Of a DNA stretch of 64,000 nucleotides, positions 45,744-58,200 are shown piece by piece; the stretch's first letter is position 1; every line of letters begins with the position of its first letter. The notes under the pieces were generated by a model, which saw only the letters and a list, made by a program, of their open reading frames with translations, was not told the DNA's origin and did not search any database. This DNA is from Eunapius fragilis (taxonomy: Eukaryota > Porifera > Demospongiae > Spongillida > Spongillidae). The stretch lies in NCBI GenBank assembly GCA_963681505.1, contig OY811988.1, forward strand, positions 5,827,193 through 5,891,192, given 5' to 3'. The translations under genes and the position numbers were made by a program.

Positions 45744-46178
45744 ATGTTTTACTCCAGAGTTGTGATCGCTGTCTGTGTTGTCGTCTTTGTCTGTAGCCTA
45801 GTATGGTCCCAGGCTGAAGGTATATGCCATATATACCCTGGATGTTCGTCTATTTTTTAATTCAGCAGTGCATGCCACGATTCCACAGGTCGTTATGAGG
45901 CTGAAGGACAAAGAAGAGCAGTGAGAAAGCCAATGACCAAACGGCCGACCCCCGCCCCCGCCAATACCACCACCACCACCACAAAGCCCCGCCCAGGCGC
46001 CGGAGCCGCCCCCGGAGCTAAAACTAAAGGGGCAACGACGCCCCCCGCCGCCAATAGCACCGCACCCGCCACCACTAAACCCCGCTCACGTGCAGGGGCT
46101 GCCCCCGGAGCTCGTTCAAGTTCCAAACCTAAAGCAACTACGGCCGCACCCACCACGGCCGCTCCCGCCGGACGCTAA
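45744..46178 (+). CDS. Small secreted Thr/Pro/Ala-rich protein, copy 2
   Basis: Exons 45744-45819 and 45889-46178 give 121 aa. The signal peptide is VVIAVCVVVFVCSLVWSQA, and the mature part begins GRYEAEGQRRAVRKPMTKRP. It then has Thr, Pro, Ala, Lys and Arg low-complexity segments with several small deletions relative to copy 1. The reading frame is intact in both copies despite indels, all in multiples of three, which suggests both are under selection. The function is unknown; mucin-like matrix or antimicrobial-type roles are only guesses. Confidence 0.7.
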
Positions 46179-46994
46179 ACATCAGTGCATGGCGGCACCA
46201 CCTCGGAGACCATATGAATTAGTGTAGTGGCATTTATATATACATGTCAGTACTGATACACTGTTGTCATGGTAGGTCTAGGCTTTGTATCAAGTGGACG
46301 TTTTTATAATTATCTTTTGTATTGCGTATATTGAAAGGGTTAGCTTTTGTGCATACGCACCAAGAGTCACTGATGTATATTTAAAACCATCATCACCATA
46401 GTGATGCATTGTGCCAATGGCACAATGCACAGGTTGACGATGTACATGAATTACTTACAATCTCTCCATAGGAAGGACTCAGGGGTTAAAAACTGAACAC
46501 GTTTTTCTTCGGGGGTGGGGCGTTGGACTTCTACTGCTTATGCCAATTCATCGTCCTTTGCCGTCGCGTTTATGTTATCACCATTATCTCATAATGTTTG
46601 GCGGAAGGACTCTCAGGGGTTAACTCATTTTCATAGGTTTGGGGGTGGGGTTTTCAACTGTTCCCAGTTCACTATCCTGGCAATATTGGCAATCATCTCA
46701 ACATGTTCCCAGAGTATCCCTTCTAGTGGGTATGTAGCATATATAGAGGCCATAAAAGTCAAAGTGTGGTTGGTATGTATAAGCTCTGCATAATGAGTTC
46801 TTAACTGAAAAGTGAGAAGTTATTAAAGCATGCAAGTCTATACTGTATTATTAGTCGGCTATCAATACATACAACATGTACAACTTATTTAAACATTGAC
46901 TTCAGTTAGCATTGATCAAACAATCCCTGCTTCAGATTCAGTTTGAAGAGGATCTGCATCTGAAAATGTAATTCTAGTGACTCTTTACCATGTA

Positions 46995-47110
46995 ATCATG
47001 TGCACATGTGCTGTTTCCCTTGTCATCCCACATGTGCTGTTTCCCTTGTCATCCCACATGTGCTGTTTCCCTTGTCATCCCACATGTGCTGTTTCCCTAG
47101 TCACCCCACG
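46995..47110 (+). repeat. 26-bp tandem repeat, four to five copies
   Basis: The unit is cacatgtgctgtttcccttg then tcatcc. The neighbouring 46440-46680 stretch has a loose duplication around ggaaggactcaggggttaa. No gene is supported in 46260-47560. Confidence 0.75.
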
Positions 47111-47563
47111 TGTGCTGTGTTACATTGGTAAAACGTAGGCCCAACTATCATGCATAACTATGCATTGATATTCCTAAAGAATGAAATTAGGTCTACTACA
47201 ACTTTGTGGTTCTCCCTCCCAATCCATAATAATGTCCACCTTAATATTAGTGACTAGCCAGATGAATGGTTTCACTTCTATAGCAGCTATAATCAGACCG
47301 TGTGAAAAACTAGCATTCCTGGTACAGCAACCAACACCACCAGCAGTCCCCATAGTGCCCGCACTGTTATCGCCTGATGACTGCATTCCTCTTGATGGAC
47401 TGTGTAGATGACAGTGACACTATTGATCATCCAATATTTGACGAGCATCATGTAATAGGTTATATGCGTATGTTTGAAAGATTACAAATGGATAATTAAT
47501 ACCTGGATAAGGCTACCTGAATAAACTGTTTTCTAATATTTTGCAATATTGTCATTTATGTAC

Positions 47564-47838
47564 TTATGACTTGCACTTCCTCTCCAACTCTTCAACACGA
47601 TCAGCAGTAGCATTGTTCTCCATGTCTCTTAACACCTTCACTAATGCTTGATAAGTAGCGTCACGTGATTTTGTCCTCTTCCATTCCTGCAACATATTTT
47701 CTCTCTTCTCCCCTTCATTTCTACCCTCACGATCGATATCCATGACCTTCTGGTCACTAAGAAGTCTTCGGCCAACACGTTTCCAATCAAATTCATATCC
47801 AGCTATTATTAAAATGTCTTCCTTACAGCATTCCAAGC
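47564..47838 (-). CDS. Death domain terminal exon of the paralogue
   Basis: It encodes YEFDWKRVGRRLLS, ENMLQEWKRTKSRDATYQAL and VKVLRDMENNATADRVEELE. The W-K-x-V-G-R-x-L start and the L-Q-E-W-K motif are classic Death-domain features. It is only distantly similar to the Death domain of the large gene. Confidence 0.78.
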
Positions 47839-50800
47839 CTGCAAAACGTATGTGCAATTATGATTTTTAGATAATCAATATTCAAGTCTGTAAGTATGTA
47901 AATATCTGGCTCTGTGATGGATATGAATCACACAGTATATTCCATTCAGATGTGTGAAGTATATCCACGTTTACTATATTTTATATGGGGAGTGATATTG
48001 TCAGCATGATTTACACATTTGATTATTAAGAATTTTCATTGCAATATTAAAATTGCCAAGCAATTGTATTGCGCAATTAAAATAACCTAATTTTGTAGAA
48101 CAGTCATGACATCATATATGTTGTTTTTTTTGGGCGGTTTAAGAAACTATTGAATCTGTATGGTCATTAAATGGAATAGCCCAATGGGAGTAATTGTGGA
48201 ATGTTAAATTGCACAAGCACACCACACGGTGAAATAAGTGAAACAGACGATATCACATGCATTTCCCAATACTACATATCGGAACCTACGCGAGTAGGCT
48301 CCATATAGGAATCCTGCAGTATCATGAATGTCATTAAAAAAACGTCACTCGCGTCTAGCGGGACAGCCAAGAGTCGGGTCACTTCGCTCTTAGTGGCAAT
48401 CGAGCAATATCAAAAAGGAGAACAGTTCTGTGTTATATCTGTGTCGTAAGACGGTGTACTTTTAGAGAACAAAAATACTCGTCCCCATCGTCCGTACCCA
48501 GTCCCACCTAAAATTTCTCCTCCGTCGTCGTCTTCTTCTTCTTCTTCCTTCGGGATAGCATAACTCACGACAGGAACGTTTGTAAAGCACGCCATGTGTA
48601 CCAATCGCTTCAGGATGTGTCCGCATGTTATCTTCAGGTATCTGTTAGACGCCTAACCGATCGGGCAATTAGCTGAAGCTAGTTATACCTTATTTGGTGT
48701 TGATCTACAAATAGCACATTACATCAGCTATCGCAATGTTCATGACGCACTAGTATAATATAACCAGCGTTATCAAATTCGATGGTTTTACCATGCAATC
48801 TGAAGGACAATTCTGATTCAACTCGAGCATCTAAAAGTGGAAAGATCCAGATGGTGCATGCCAGATCTGCCAAACGTGCGTATGTCAAGCGCGGTACCGA
48901 AAGGTACCACCCAAAGGTACGTTACGGCATCGATAAATGTTGTATCGAATGAGCATGCATGGTATATTGCTAAAATGGAAGGAATAGTTTATAGTTACAG
49001 CGGTAGATACTGCGTATAATAATATGCGCTGTTTGAAATGTGTGTATAACGCCAAAGTTGCTTACGTCAATTTGGTCATGTATTGTGGTGCATGGTTTAT
49101 CTGATTACATGTATAGCGTGAGATCAGTTTATTTAGAGTACATTTATCCTATGTATTATATGGCTTCGCTTTTAACCTTTATCAATCCTTTGCTCCTCAA
49201 TGGAGATAGTCTGGGGACTAGTGTAATATTTGGTACACAACTCAACAGAATTGCAGATTCTAAAATAAACTGTCATGATCGCGCAAGTTGACGTTTATGC
49301 TACCTGATTATATGCGTTTCAAGAACTAAATACAATACCAAATCCACCAGAAAAAATTAGGAAACAAGTAATAAAAACATTCTCTACACGAGAAGGTTGG
49401 TGGTATATAGGAATCAAAGGTGATGGTGATGTAAAAAGCAAGGGAACAAGGCTTCTGATTGAAAAGGAAAAATGAAATAGACCTATATTAGCACGCACAT
49501 TTAAATATGACAGATGCTGCTAATATAGGTCTATTTCATTTTTCCTTTTCAATCAGAAGCCTTGTTCCCTTGCTTTTTACATCACCATCACCTTTGATTC
49601 CTATATACCACCAACCTTCTCGTGTAGAGAATGTTTTTATTACTTGTTGTCTATGTACATGCCATGCATGAATATTTACATAAACAGGAGCTATGACAAA
49701 CCTTCCATTAACTTTCGCTTTTTAGCAGGTTTTTCATCTGCAAAATAGATATCACACACAAGAATTGATGAATGTTCACTCTGAGCCTATAAATGCACTA
49801 AACACATTAATGCGACAAAGCTGCTTCCACCACAAATGTTTTTTAGTAAGTATGTTCTTGCATCTATATACATTCCAGGCTTTAATTCAGAGGAAAGATA
49901 AACACCAATATATCTAATGGAAGATACTAATTCAACAATGAGTATGTTGCATTATGATCTACACGACAGCCAAAGGAGATTATGTCACACATTTGGAAAG
50001 CTATACTAGGCTACAGTAATCTGTTTGTTGGCTGTCAGAAAATGCCACATTCTGCATGGTAAGAGAAACAGGACAATAGTTACAGACAAGCTGTCGAGAA
50101 CCATTACAATATATAGCCAACTCTTTATGGCAGATTGAGCCTCAACCTTGTTAGAGCAAATGCCGCAGTCATTCTCTCACTATGTGTTGCCTCTTATATT
50201 TCGAGTGGTTTGTGTGTTCTAAGGATATATTGTGAAATACCAGCGTCCTTTACTTCAGATGCCAGCCACCTGTGATGGATGTTGTGCTGCATTCAACCTT
50301 AAGCATGCCCTAGACAGCAAACAATGGGGGGTAGTCACCCAATGCCACAATGAAGTACACGATGCACTGGGAGATCTGGCTTTAATAGTGATAAAGGAGT
50401 CAATGGTGAAGGAGGCTAACATCAGAGCCATCATGGTGTCCCTGCCTTGATTGCATTAGAGGTTGATGATGCACCATCACACATACATCGGAACACAGAT
50501 GCTTACTTTCCTCAGCAGATGAGGAGAAGAAAAGGAAATACAGCAGTGCAGTTGAGCACCTTTTGCCCCTATCGTTGTATCCGCTGATGGAATACTGGGC
50601 AGAGAGGCAAAATTCTAGACCAAAGGATATGCATAAAATGGGACAAACCACAGGATGGTTGCGAACAAAAAGCTTTCTTTTGCAATCCTTCGAGCCACAA
50701 ATCTTTGCTTGCTTGCGTGGTTCTTGGACCAAGTGAAGAAGCAGAGTTGGAATAGATTATGGTGCTGGGCTGCCGGCAGAGCTATCAAGATTTTATTTCA

Positions 50801-52249
50801 TTATTTCTATTTGTTTCATGTATATATATCATTTATATCCATCTGCAAATGTAAACTATAAACTTCCGCATTTTTATATATTTTAGTTTTATATCATATG
50901 GGACAACAGTGTCCAGCAAAATCACCCTTCTGGGTAGTTTTTCAAGTTTTCAAATTTTTTTTTCATTTTCCGTGAACTCCTAGGACCTTCTATCAAATGG
51001 TCCTTATGCATCATAAATTGGACCAGAGATAATAGATTGGACTATCCATCATAAAGTTATTAGGCACTGAATTTATAATTAGCCATACATTTCCGTTACG
51101 TTTCTTTTGCTTGTCCTGGATAATTCGATAAAGGGTGATTTTGCTGGACAATGTCCCACATCTATATTTCTTCAAGGAATAAAGGGGTTCTTCCAGTGCA
51201 GTCCCTGATGTATGGCTCATGGGGCAGGGTTTGTCTGTATATGCTACGCCTGTGGTAAACTATTTTCTACCTCCCACCTTTCTTCCCATCAGCAGAAGTG
51301 TTCTGCAGAATGATCCATCCAGTGTCACCTCTGTTAGATGTCCCATCAGGCCTGTGTTCTTCTGATTCGTCCTCCTTAGATGAGGTGTGCAGCTCAGGTG
51401 GTTAGTGCCCTAGAAAGCAAGGCATGAGCCTTCTCAGCTGCTCTCATGGCTGTCATCTTTGAAAACACAGTGACAGCTTGGTTAAAACTTTTCATGCTTC
51501 CCTTGAGCTAAATGTGGTGAGCATCACGACAGCCTGTCCCCATTGACAGGCTCTGTGCAATGTGGGTGGAGGGTCCATTTAGTGATCTATGCCTTTTGGC
51601 TCTGTGCTCCAAGAAGTGGCGAGTATCCTTAGATGATGCAGTTAAGAAGAAGGTGAGCTCACCAATATCCTTGATGGTCTCTTTAGCAAGGAATGCCAAG
51701 TGGTTGTGTCACCTGGGTTAGCACCTAACAATGCTGAAACTTGGAAACTTTTAGTGGCCAAACATCCTGAGTGTGCTTGTCCTTAGGTCCTTTCCAAAGC
51801 TAACGTGACCCTTTAGACACACATCCTCCAATCACTGAGGCAGTCATCAACCTCCTTGCAGCTGGCATAGCTCCATCTGAGGTTTAATTCCACTTTCGTC
51901 ACTGGTGGCAGTCCTTAACGATTCCATGCCTTGTATTTCCTTTGATGTCTGACCAGTTGCTGCAGGTGAAAGCGACAGACAAATGCCTTTATGCTGTAGT
52001 GAAGGTGAAAGCAGCAGAGCTTTTCAAACCATTTCTATTTAGTATAGTGTTGCAAGCAGCAACGGGGCAGAGAGGATTGCCCATGGTTTGAGGGCTCGTG
52101 TTGATAAGCATTGGCAAGATGATGACTTTATTGTTTACCCCATTCTGTGGCATCCTTTGGGCTGCTTGCATTCGTAACAAGGGTGACCCTCTTGGTCCTC
52201 TGCTATTCTCTCTGGCTTTAAACATAATAGTGTCAGAAATTACCTCTAA

Positions 52250-52295
<46 letters not shown>

Positions 52296-55200
52296 ATTTG
52301 TCCTACCATGCCTGGTGATGGTGTGCTGGCTGGTCCCAGGTCTGCTGTTCTCCAAGCTCTCTCTATCATACAAGAGCTTGGTCCTCCCCTTGGTCTCATT
52401 GTAAACTTTCCTAAAATGTGAGATCTTTAGCAAAAATGATATTAGCTCATTTTCACCACAAATGAAGAGATCCACGAGTCCCAATATTGTCATTCTGGGC
52501 ATCCTCATCGGTGACCAGGCATTTTGCTCTGCCTTAGAGTAAAGAGGCCATAGCTCTTGTGCATCAACTGGAACAAGTAGGTGCAGTTGCTCCTCATGTA
52601 ACCTTTTCCCCTCCTTCATCAGTGTGCGGGGGTCTGCATGCTGGCCCACCTTGCTCACAGAACACCACTCTCCTACCAAGCCATATCAGCCCCTTGAGGC
52701 CTTTGATCACGACATCCGTACTGCCTTCTCTAGATGCACAGCAGTTGACATCTCTAATCAGGCCTGGCAGTAGACAGAGCTCAGCTTAGGTAGGGGTGGC
52801 CTGTCTCAATCATCATTCACCAGCAGCATACATGTACATCCCCTCTCTTAATTCATCTGGCTCTGGTCCATTAGATCACCTAATGCATTTTTTATTGCCT
52901 TGTTCCTTTGTCTGAGGTGGTCAGCTTAAAGTAGACATTGATGTGCAATCTGTTTAGCCTACTCTTTAAGAACTCTTCTCCTGCAGATAGAGCACACCTT
53001 CTCTCAGCCTCCTTCCCACATACCCCTCTCAGGGAGTAGGCTTGCATCTCCAACCCTTAGAATTCCAGGTGGCCATCAAGTGGTGGCTGGGCCTAGACAA
53101 CCTCAGTGGCTCAACTTTGTCTCCTGAGCCCCGGGAATGTGCTTGATCCCCTTGGCCACCATGCATTCACCTGCAAGTGATGTTGGTTGATGTAATAATG
53201 TGCCACAATAAACTTCAGGACACCCTTGCTGAGACCTGTCACAGGGCCACCTGAATGTTAGGAAATAACCTCACACGATCATCGCCACACTCGCCCAGCA
53301 GACATCCTTGTTCCTAACTGGTCTATGGGTTAGCCAGCAGCCTTTGACTTGTCTGTGATGTCACGGGTTCACTCCAATGTTTTACTTGAAGCAGGACTAG
53401 CCACAGGTCAGGCTGCCAGAGCTACTGATAGAGGAGACATCAAGAAAATTACAACAAATGCAAAGATCTGGGGTGGGTTTGCTGTGTCCCCATGGTGGTT
53501 GAGGCTATGATGATGAGGGGCAGAAGCAATGGAGTCTTTGTAACTTATGGTCTCTTGCCTTGCAACCATCCAACAGTGGTCCTATTTGACCTAAATAGAA
53601 ATATTAACTTAATTATGGCCAACGCGGCCACAGCCATCCTCTGCAGATGTTTTGTTTCTGACTATCAATGTTTCTTAGGTTAAAGGTTTGTAGTTTGTTC
53701 ACTCCATGTATTATTATTGTGTTTACATATTCTCATATATTGACTTGTACAAACAAGTCATCCTTGCAAGATCATTACAAGCTGGCAGGCCGTATCATGC
53801 AGTAAACAATGTTTTTATTGTTGTATTTTGCATAATTCTTTATTATTAATTTATTATAATATATATATATATATTTTACTAGAATAATATCTCTGGTAAA
53901 TTGACTTCCTCTGATTGGTACTAAAAAACTGTGCGTTTATGAAAATAGTCATACGCATTAAATAATGTAATTTGGTAGAGCAGCATTTCCAAATTGAATA
54001 ACTTTTAAAGGCAATACTTCTTAAGTTTTAAACTGAGCAGTGGAAGCGTAACAGTTCATCAATCAAGTTTTTTTTTCATGATAACAATATTAATGTACTC
54101 CTGCTTAACAGTACTAGTAGACATACCGTTTACGTTTTGTTGTTCAATATGAAGATCAAAAGCAGAATAATAATTTTTTGTTTCAGGAGGCAATAAGCTT
54201 TTCACCTTGCTTGACAATAATGATTCCAAATTATGCATAGAAAATTTGGCTGCATACATCTGAGCAGTTGTGCCATACTGAAGAAACAAAAGCAGCATAT
54301 AAACTGCAACACAAAATGGGATCATCAGTTTTCTCTGTGTGTAATGTTTGTTGTCACGAATATCATTCCGACAGTATGGGCAAAACCATTCTGTCATTGA
54401 AGGATGTCAAATGGCACATAGTACAAGTCATTTTGCCGAGATTTAAGGCTTGAATCCATTGTATAAAATGAGTATACTAGTAAAGCTATCACACTTTACT
54501 AACTAGATGCAAAGCATAGCATGGATAGTTCTCCTAGCATAACATGACTCAAAGAGATGCCTTGCTTAATCATAAAATGACTTTTACTAGTTTCTAATAT
54601 ACATCAAACCAAAAAGAAACGTTTTTGACAAGACTCTTATATGACAATACTTAGTGGACTGATTTCAAGGAAATGATTACTGTACCTGATCTTTGAGGTA
54701 AGGATATGCACCATGTTTCAATAGAATGTATGCAATTTCCTCATAGCCACCCATAGCAGCATAGTGAAGAGCAGATCGTTTTTTCTGTATGAATATAAAA
54801 ATGGCCATGATGCTTTTGTATAGTCTGAACTGCATAACATTTTTTCACAGCTCATATTTCCAACACGAATTAGAATATTATTTAATGACTTGCCTTAGTT
54901 AAAAAGTTGACATCAGCTCCTTTAGATAGTAAGCACTCAACAATTTGCTTGTTTCCAGCACGTGAAGCCATATGGAGTGGAGTTCGTCCAAGCTGGAAAA
55001 TAGCAAGCATTCATTTGCAGCATTGTTCCAATTATTATTGTAACTGCATCATACATTGTCTTCTTTGTCAATTGAATATCCCTGGTCAAGAAGAATGCCC
55101 ACAATCTCCACCGAGTCTTTCTTGCTTTGTGCAACGTGATGAACAGCAGAGCTGCCACTCTTAAGTAGGTAAAAGCAAAACAAACTGCTACATTTTTTAT

Positions 55201-58200
55201 TCCAATACAATCTTGTGCAATGCATAGAATTTTTTTAAATATCATTTATTCTGAACAATTAATGGTGATCCCTTATTAGCTTCATAGTACATTTTGAATC
55301 TGTGGTTTTAAATGTTCTTCCAATTTTATATCTAAAGCTATACAAGTGTACGTACATGTATGTATTGAGCATTGATACCAGTTGGCCATTAGTGACATTT
55401 ATGAGTTGATTACTAGTGACTTTGAAAGCATGGGTATACAAATTATCATCTTGAATAACAAATAATTGTACTATAATTTCACTTACAAAATCTACAGAAT
55501 CAGTATGCGCTTTGTCTATGAATCTTTTGACATTTTCCAGGACACCAAAGTAGCATGCTGTTCTAAGATTGCAATCATCCTCATCCTGCAAATATATTGA
55601 CAGTGGAAAATGAAGCTGAAACTAGAGCATTAACCTCACCTGGAGTAATGGTTAAAAAAAAAACAAGTAACATAATAAACAAAATACAGTTGATCTCCCA
55701 CAGCAATAATGCTGTTTGGTTACCAAGTATCTATAATTGGACGAATACAGAATCTGATGAGATCTGAATGTAGAGCAATATGCCCAGAGCAATATTGATC
55801 CTCTCCTGGGCCATATTAGTGATTTTACTCACCAAGTCAGTTCACTGACCCTTGAAAGCTGTGCGACCATTTAGATATTAGGTCATTTGTGCATAGCATC
55901 TTCATTAGCGTGCAAGTGATTCCTCAACACACTTATTCCCCCTCAAGCCTATATTTTTGGAACATTGATCTTGTAATAGTATAATGCTATCCTCTTCCAA
56001 AAAACTTATAGCATTAATTGTATCTTTGCAGCAATAGATTTTATTCTAGGAATATGTATGTTCTAAAGCATTTGAGATTAGAGTTCTGTGTGTTTATGAT
56101 ATCCATTAATGGCATGAATTATTTCTTTTTTCTTGCATTATATTAAGGAAAAGCCTCAAGTTGATTCATCAAATCCGACTAGATGCAAATGTGGGGAGGA
56201 AGAGGAGGAGGTGAATATTCTTGAATTAATGACACAGAATTATCCATCTTGCAGTTTCAATTAATTGGTGTTAAACTAATGAGTATTTTCCAAACTATAA
56301 TGAGTCCAATAATATGGTCTATACCTTGGCACTTTCCAACAATTTGTGAACCTCCTTTCTGTCATGCAGTTTTGCGTTTTCCTCTGCTGTTCTTCCATAC
56401 TGCAAGGAATGTTCAGCTTACATTGATAATAAACATACACCTGTATGGCCATTAAATGGCATAGCCCAATGAAAGTAATTGTGGAATTGTTTATTGCACA
56501 AGCACACCACAAATTCTTTATTCATTCATGCAATTTAAAAATCAGCATCAGTATACCAGAGAGAAAACATACCACATCTTTTTTGTACAAATTTGCCTGG
56601 TAAGACAGCAGTGTTTTTACCATTGCTGTATGACCTCCAATAGCAGCAATATGAAGAGCTGTGTACCCATCCTGAAATGTGTATTTGGTAGTGGTTAATA
56701 TCAAACCAAACACAGTTGTACCTATTTCAGTAATGCCACAAGAGAGGAAACTATTTTCTTCGCAGATGAAGCGTTTGTTATAGCTACGTAATATATTTGG
56801 GATAAGATGTAACCAATGGGCATAATATTAATAGCAATTATATGTTTTGGATTCAGAATTAGGCAGATTGAAGTTGTGTCATAAACAATCTTCCAAGATA
56901 ACATTATTTGGGTACAAGATTTGAATTTCCCTTGGTTGATTTTTCCGGGGTAGTGATATGCATCATAATATTAACATTATCTATGATGTGGGCAGTGGCA
57001 TGTATCTGTGATTAGAAATAAGTTCCTGTTCATCCTAGATGAAGCCTAGATGGACATAGAGCAATCCTGAAGTAATCCTATATGTTCCTGAAGTACTCCT
57101 TAAATAATCCTTAAATAATCACAGATCCTTCATTCTAAAATGCTAGGGAAAAAGTCATAATGAAACACACAACATTCTAAACGTTATGGACTTCATCCAA
57201 ATCTTTCAACTGCAGTTGGATCCTGTATATACACCTAATCTTGCCTTTTCATTATTAATGGTAAGCATGCCTGTTATTTTATTATTGATAACATGACTCC
57301 TCTGCCTTCCTTCCTCCTGAAAAATGATGGAGGAGGAGAGGGAGAGAGACACACAACTAATCCTGTTGGTGGCATTAGAATCAATACAAGGACATTGCTT
57401 GTGTTTGTTGTCTCTATATACCTCTTTGTCAATGTTGTCTATATAAGCTTTATTGTCCAGGAGAAGTATGGCAATATTTGAATGACCTCCTTTAGCAGCC
57501 AAGTGGAGAGCAGTATAGCCTGCCTGCATTTAAATAAAAGTCATGCATAATTATAAAGTAGTGCAATAATGTACTTACATGAAAGTATTTATATGGGATT
57601 GTAATTGAGGATGCTGAGCCCAGCAGTCTGTGTGCATTTAATACAGACCATTTTTTTTTTTACGTTTCAAAGTGATAACCTTACAAAATAATAATACATA
57701 GAGCTATAAGATGACATGCATAGAGGGGAATGGTAATATCCTAACTAGTGCATATGCAACATAGCAATAGAATCAGGGAACAGCTAGTATTAAATCACTT
57801 AGGCAGAGCTATGGATCAAAGAATCCCAATGAAGGACATACAATTCTGTATTTGTATGCTCCTCTTTTATGTGCAGAGTGATTTTGTCACATGAATATTT
57901 TATAGGGTTGTCTCTGAATTTATCATGGCGCATAACTTGATTCTTGGTAACAGGATACCCAAATGGTAGAGTGCATGTAATTTGTATCTTACCATATCCG
58001 GCTGATTGATAGATGCACCTCTGGTAATGAGTAGGTGTACTATTTTTTCATGACCATTCTCTGCTGCGATATGAAGAGGAGTGTTCCCTTTCTGCAATGT
58101 TATGTGCAAAATTTTAACAAATATTTGATTATCAGGCACCATATCAAATAACAATAAAGTCAAACACTACAACTAGCCTGTAATAGAGACTCAACCTGAT

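Larger units (their letters stand above)
45345..46255 (+). repeat. Right arm of the large inverted duplication
   Basis: Complementary to about 40960-41830. It covers the promoter, both exons and the 3' flank of the secreted gene. The spacer between the arms is about 3.5 kb. Confidence 0.7.

Noticed and set aside
50704..52987. A working retrotransposon
   Set aside because: Stops, frameshifts, a lost aspartate box and an inserted MITE show it is dead.
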